This document shows, one piece after another, positions 62,290-64,000 of a DNA stretch of 64,000 nucleotides. Under the pieces are notes generated by a model. The model had not been told where the DNA came from. It made no database searches and saw only the letters and a program-made list of their open reading frames with translations. Position 1 is the first letter of the stretch. Each line of letters begins with the position of its first letter. The DNA is from Neobacillus niacini (lineage in GTDB: Bacteria > Bacillota > Bacilli > Bacillales > Cytobacillaceae): positions 186,001-250,000 of the forward strand of contig NZ_BAWM01000152.1 of NCBI RefSeq assembly GCF_000759675.1, read 5' to 3'. The translations under genes and the position numbers were made by a program.

Positions 62290-63009
62290 TTATCCTACTT
62301 GGTACTCCTTGAGTAACTCTACTTCTTCATCCGTTAGTTCTCGATATTCTCCAAGCTCAAGGGTTTCATCTAATGGTAAGGGCCCCATGGAAATTCTCTT
62401 TAGGTAAACTACTCGTTTTCCAACGGCCTCGAACATTCTTTTCACTTGATGGAATTTTCCTTCCGTAATGGTCAGCTCAATGTCAGATCGAATGCCAGAC
62501 TTTAAAATTTTCAACGCACCTGGTTTTGTTTCGTACCCGTCATCGAGGGTAACTCCCTCATCAAAAGCCTTTATGTCTTCATCGGTTACTTCCCCGTCTA
62601 TTACGGCAAAATACGTCTTAGGCACATGCTTTTTTGGTGATAGCAGACGATGAGCTAATTGACCATCATTGGTAATCAGTAATAAACCTTCTGTATCCTT
62701 GTCCAATCTTCCCACCGGAAACGGTTCATAGACCTGGTCTCCGAGTTCCAATAAGTCGATTACCGTTTCACCCACGCTGTCCTCTGTTGCAGACAAGACT
62801 CCTTGTGGTTTGTTCATCATTAAATAGATAAATTCTCTGTATTCAATGACTTCCCCATTTAGCGTTACAATTTGTTTATTTGTGTCAACGTGCTGTTTCG
62901 CATCCTTCACGACAACATCATCAATTTTGACAGCACCATTTTTTAGAAGCTGTTTAACTTCTTTCCGGCTGCCGTAGCCAAGATTGGCTAGCATTTTATC
63001 AATTCTCAA
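62290..63009 (-). CDS. rsuA: 16S rRNA pseudouridine synthase, RsuA family
   Basis: A 239-residue protein with an N-terminal S4 domain (MRIDKMLANLGYGSRKEVKQ) and a pseudouridine synthase core with the catalytic Asp in GRLDKDTEGLLL. Family members RsuA, RluB and RluF differ mainly in target; its position next to ytgP fits the B. subtilis RsuA homologue. AAGGAGG lies before the ATG. Confidence 0.88.
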   Translation of the reverse strand: MRIDKMLANLGYGSRKEVKQLLKNGAVKIDDVVVKDAKQHVDTNKQIVTLNGEVIEYREFIYLMMNKPQGVLSATEDSVGETVIDLLELGDQVYEPFPVGRLDKDTEGLLLITNDGQLAHRLLSPKKHVPKTYFAVIDGEVTDEDIKAFDEGVTLDDGYETKPGALKILKSGIRSDIELTITEGKFHQVKRMFEAVGKRVVYLKRISMGPLPLDETLELGEYRELTDEEVELLKEYQVG

Positions 63010-63035
63010 GGTAATCCTCCTTCTTTTTTAGGAGT

Positions 63036-64000
63036 TTAATTCGTTAATCTTAATTTCCGCTTTATGCGGTCTACCCTATCACCAAATAGTCTGTTTACAA
63101 GTCCGGATTTTAATCCTAAGTAAAAATAGATAACAGCTCCTATGACTGCACAAATGAAAATAATTAAAAGCGACTGAAACTTAGACGCTGGAGTCAGAAA
63201 TAACAGGAGCAGCTGATAAACGATTTCCGTTCCTGCCCACATAATTCCAGCAAAGATGACGATTAACAAGCTCCTTCTCCAAACAAATAAGAAAGGGTAT
63301 TTTGCATAACTTTTAATAACAAGTAATTGAATCAATATAGCTCCGATATATCCAAGTGCCGTTGCGTAAACCGCACCTTTTGTTTCAAACATATTAATTA
63401 GAGAAATATTCAGCGTCAATTTAATCAGTAATCCAACTAACAAGCTTAACACTGTCCATCGTTGTTCATTGATTCCCTGTAGAATTGAACTAGTTACTAA
63501 AAATAAAGAAAAAAGTATTCCAACTGGTGCATAGACTCTCAGTACTTCGAATCCAAGCTCCTTATGCTCATAAAAAACAGTATAGATAGGCTCTGCTAGT
63601 AGTGAAAGCCCGATTGCAGCCGGCAGTGTTAAGAACAATAAGACTTGAAAGGTTTGGTTTAATTGCTGTTTTAAACCTTTTCGGTCATTTTCCACAAAAG
63701 CTTTCGTGACACTTGGAACAAGAGCCAACGAAAAACCTGTCGCAAGAGAAACAGGGATGATAACGATTTTATGTGACTCAAAATTAAGGACAGAGAATGC
63801 AGCTTCGGCCGCCTTATAACTGTGACCAATTTCCTCCATTGTCCGTGTAAAGGTAACTTGATCGATTGCTTGGAATAATGGGTTAGCAATCCCAACAAAT
63901 ACAAAGGGAGCAGCATATATGATGATTTCTTTATAAATTTCCGTTAACGATACCTGTGCTGTTCCTTTATCTTGCTCGAGAAGCTGGTCTAGATGTGGTT
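63036..64000 (-). CDS. ytgP: YtgP/MurJ-type lipid II flippase, C-terminal part
   Basis: The frame is open to the window edge, so the 5' end is outside. The visible 321 residues have seven or more membrane helices of the MOP/MATE-like SpoVB-MurJ superfamily (VSLATGFSLALVPSVTKAF, YAPVGILFSLFLVTSSILQGINEQ) and a basic tail. B. subtilis YtgP is a lipid II flippase candidate. An ATG at 63839 lies inside the protein and is not the start. Confidence 0.88.
   Translation of the reverse strand, partial: PHLDQLLEQDKGTAQVSLTEIYKEIIIYAAPFVFVGIANPLFQAIDQVTFTRTMEEIGHSYKAAEAAFSVLNFESHKIVIIPVSLATGFSLALVPSVTKAFVENDRKGLKQQLNQTFQVLLFLTLPAAIGLSLLAEPIYTVFYEHKELGFEVLRVYAPVGILFSLFLVTSSILQGINEQRWTVLSLLVGLLIKLTLNISLINMFETKGAVYATALGYIGAILIQLLVIKSYAKYPFLFVWRRSLLIVIFAGIMWAGTEIVYQLLLLFLTPASKFQSLLIIFICAVIGAVIYFYLGLKSGLVNRLFGDRVDRIKRKLRLTN

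Overview
The window reads as chromosomal DNA of a low-GC, endospore-forming Bacillaceae. Gene order on both flanks follows the Bacillus subtilis rpsD-to-ytgP neighbourhood: rpsD, tyrS, acsA/acuABC, ccpA, aroA, ytxJHG, murC, sftA, ytpQP, ytoP-type M42 peptidase, ytzB, ytnP, trmB, ytzH, ytmP, amyX/pulA, ytlR, thpR, dat, pepV, ytzE, rsuA, ytgP. TTG and GTG starts behind strong GGAGG sites are frequent. The genus cannot be fixed from this sequence alone; Neobacillus- or Mesobacillus-like is a guess.

Bases 1-2.4 kb hold the end of a GAF protein, a methionine gamma-lyase behind a perfect cre site, and rpsD with its leader. Bases 2.4-22.2 kb look like an accessory island set between rpsD and tyrS, which are adjacent in B. 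subtilis. The island has two functional blocks and several scars. The first block (2970-9343) is a thiazole-type RiPP system of the heterocycloanthracin family. It has a Cys/Gly/Phe/Arg precursor, a PqqD/ThiF-like leader-binding F protein, a fused C-D (YcaO) cyclodehydratase ending in PxPxP, and a two-domain SagB-type dehydrogenase. The second block (10.6-21.4 kb) is a respiratory molybdoenzyme operon (tatA, Fe-S subunit, NrfD-type membrane subunit, Tat-exported catalytic subunit, TorD-like chaperone), ordered B-C-A like srdBCA and ttrBCA. It is preceded by a solute-binding protein, a Cache histidine kinase and an NtrC-type activator. A consensus sigma-54 promoter lies before tatA, with three TGNCATTTTGTCA palindromes upstream that are likely activator sites. 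The scars are a frameshifted amidase, a 3' fragment of rpsI, a truncated nuclease-like ORF and a broken cytochrome c lipoprotein.

Bases 22.3-36.4 kb are core metabolism: tyrS under a Tyr T-box, a class A PBP, the acetate switch acsA/acuABC, the carbon catabolite regulator ccpA, bifunctional DAHP synthase, ytx genes and an M29 aminopeptidase. Bases 36.5-51 kb hold murC, sftA (with a coding repeat), ytp genes, a lipoprotein with an apparent CTG start, peptidases, trmB, pullulanase and a lipid kinase. Bases 51-64 kb hold a 52-bp palindromic tandem array, thpR, dat, pepV, ytzE, a permease, a small AAA ATPase, E. coli-type speD, a TolB-like protein, a Dps protein under PerR boxes, an S9 peptidase, rsuA and the 3' part of ytgP. 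Dispersed GC-rich palindromic repeats sit in several intergenic gaps.
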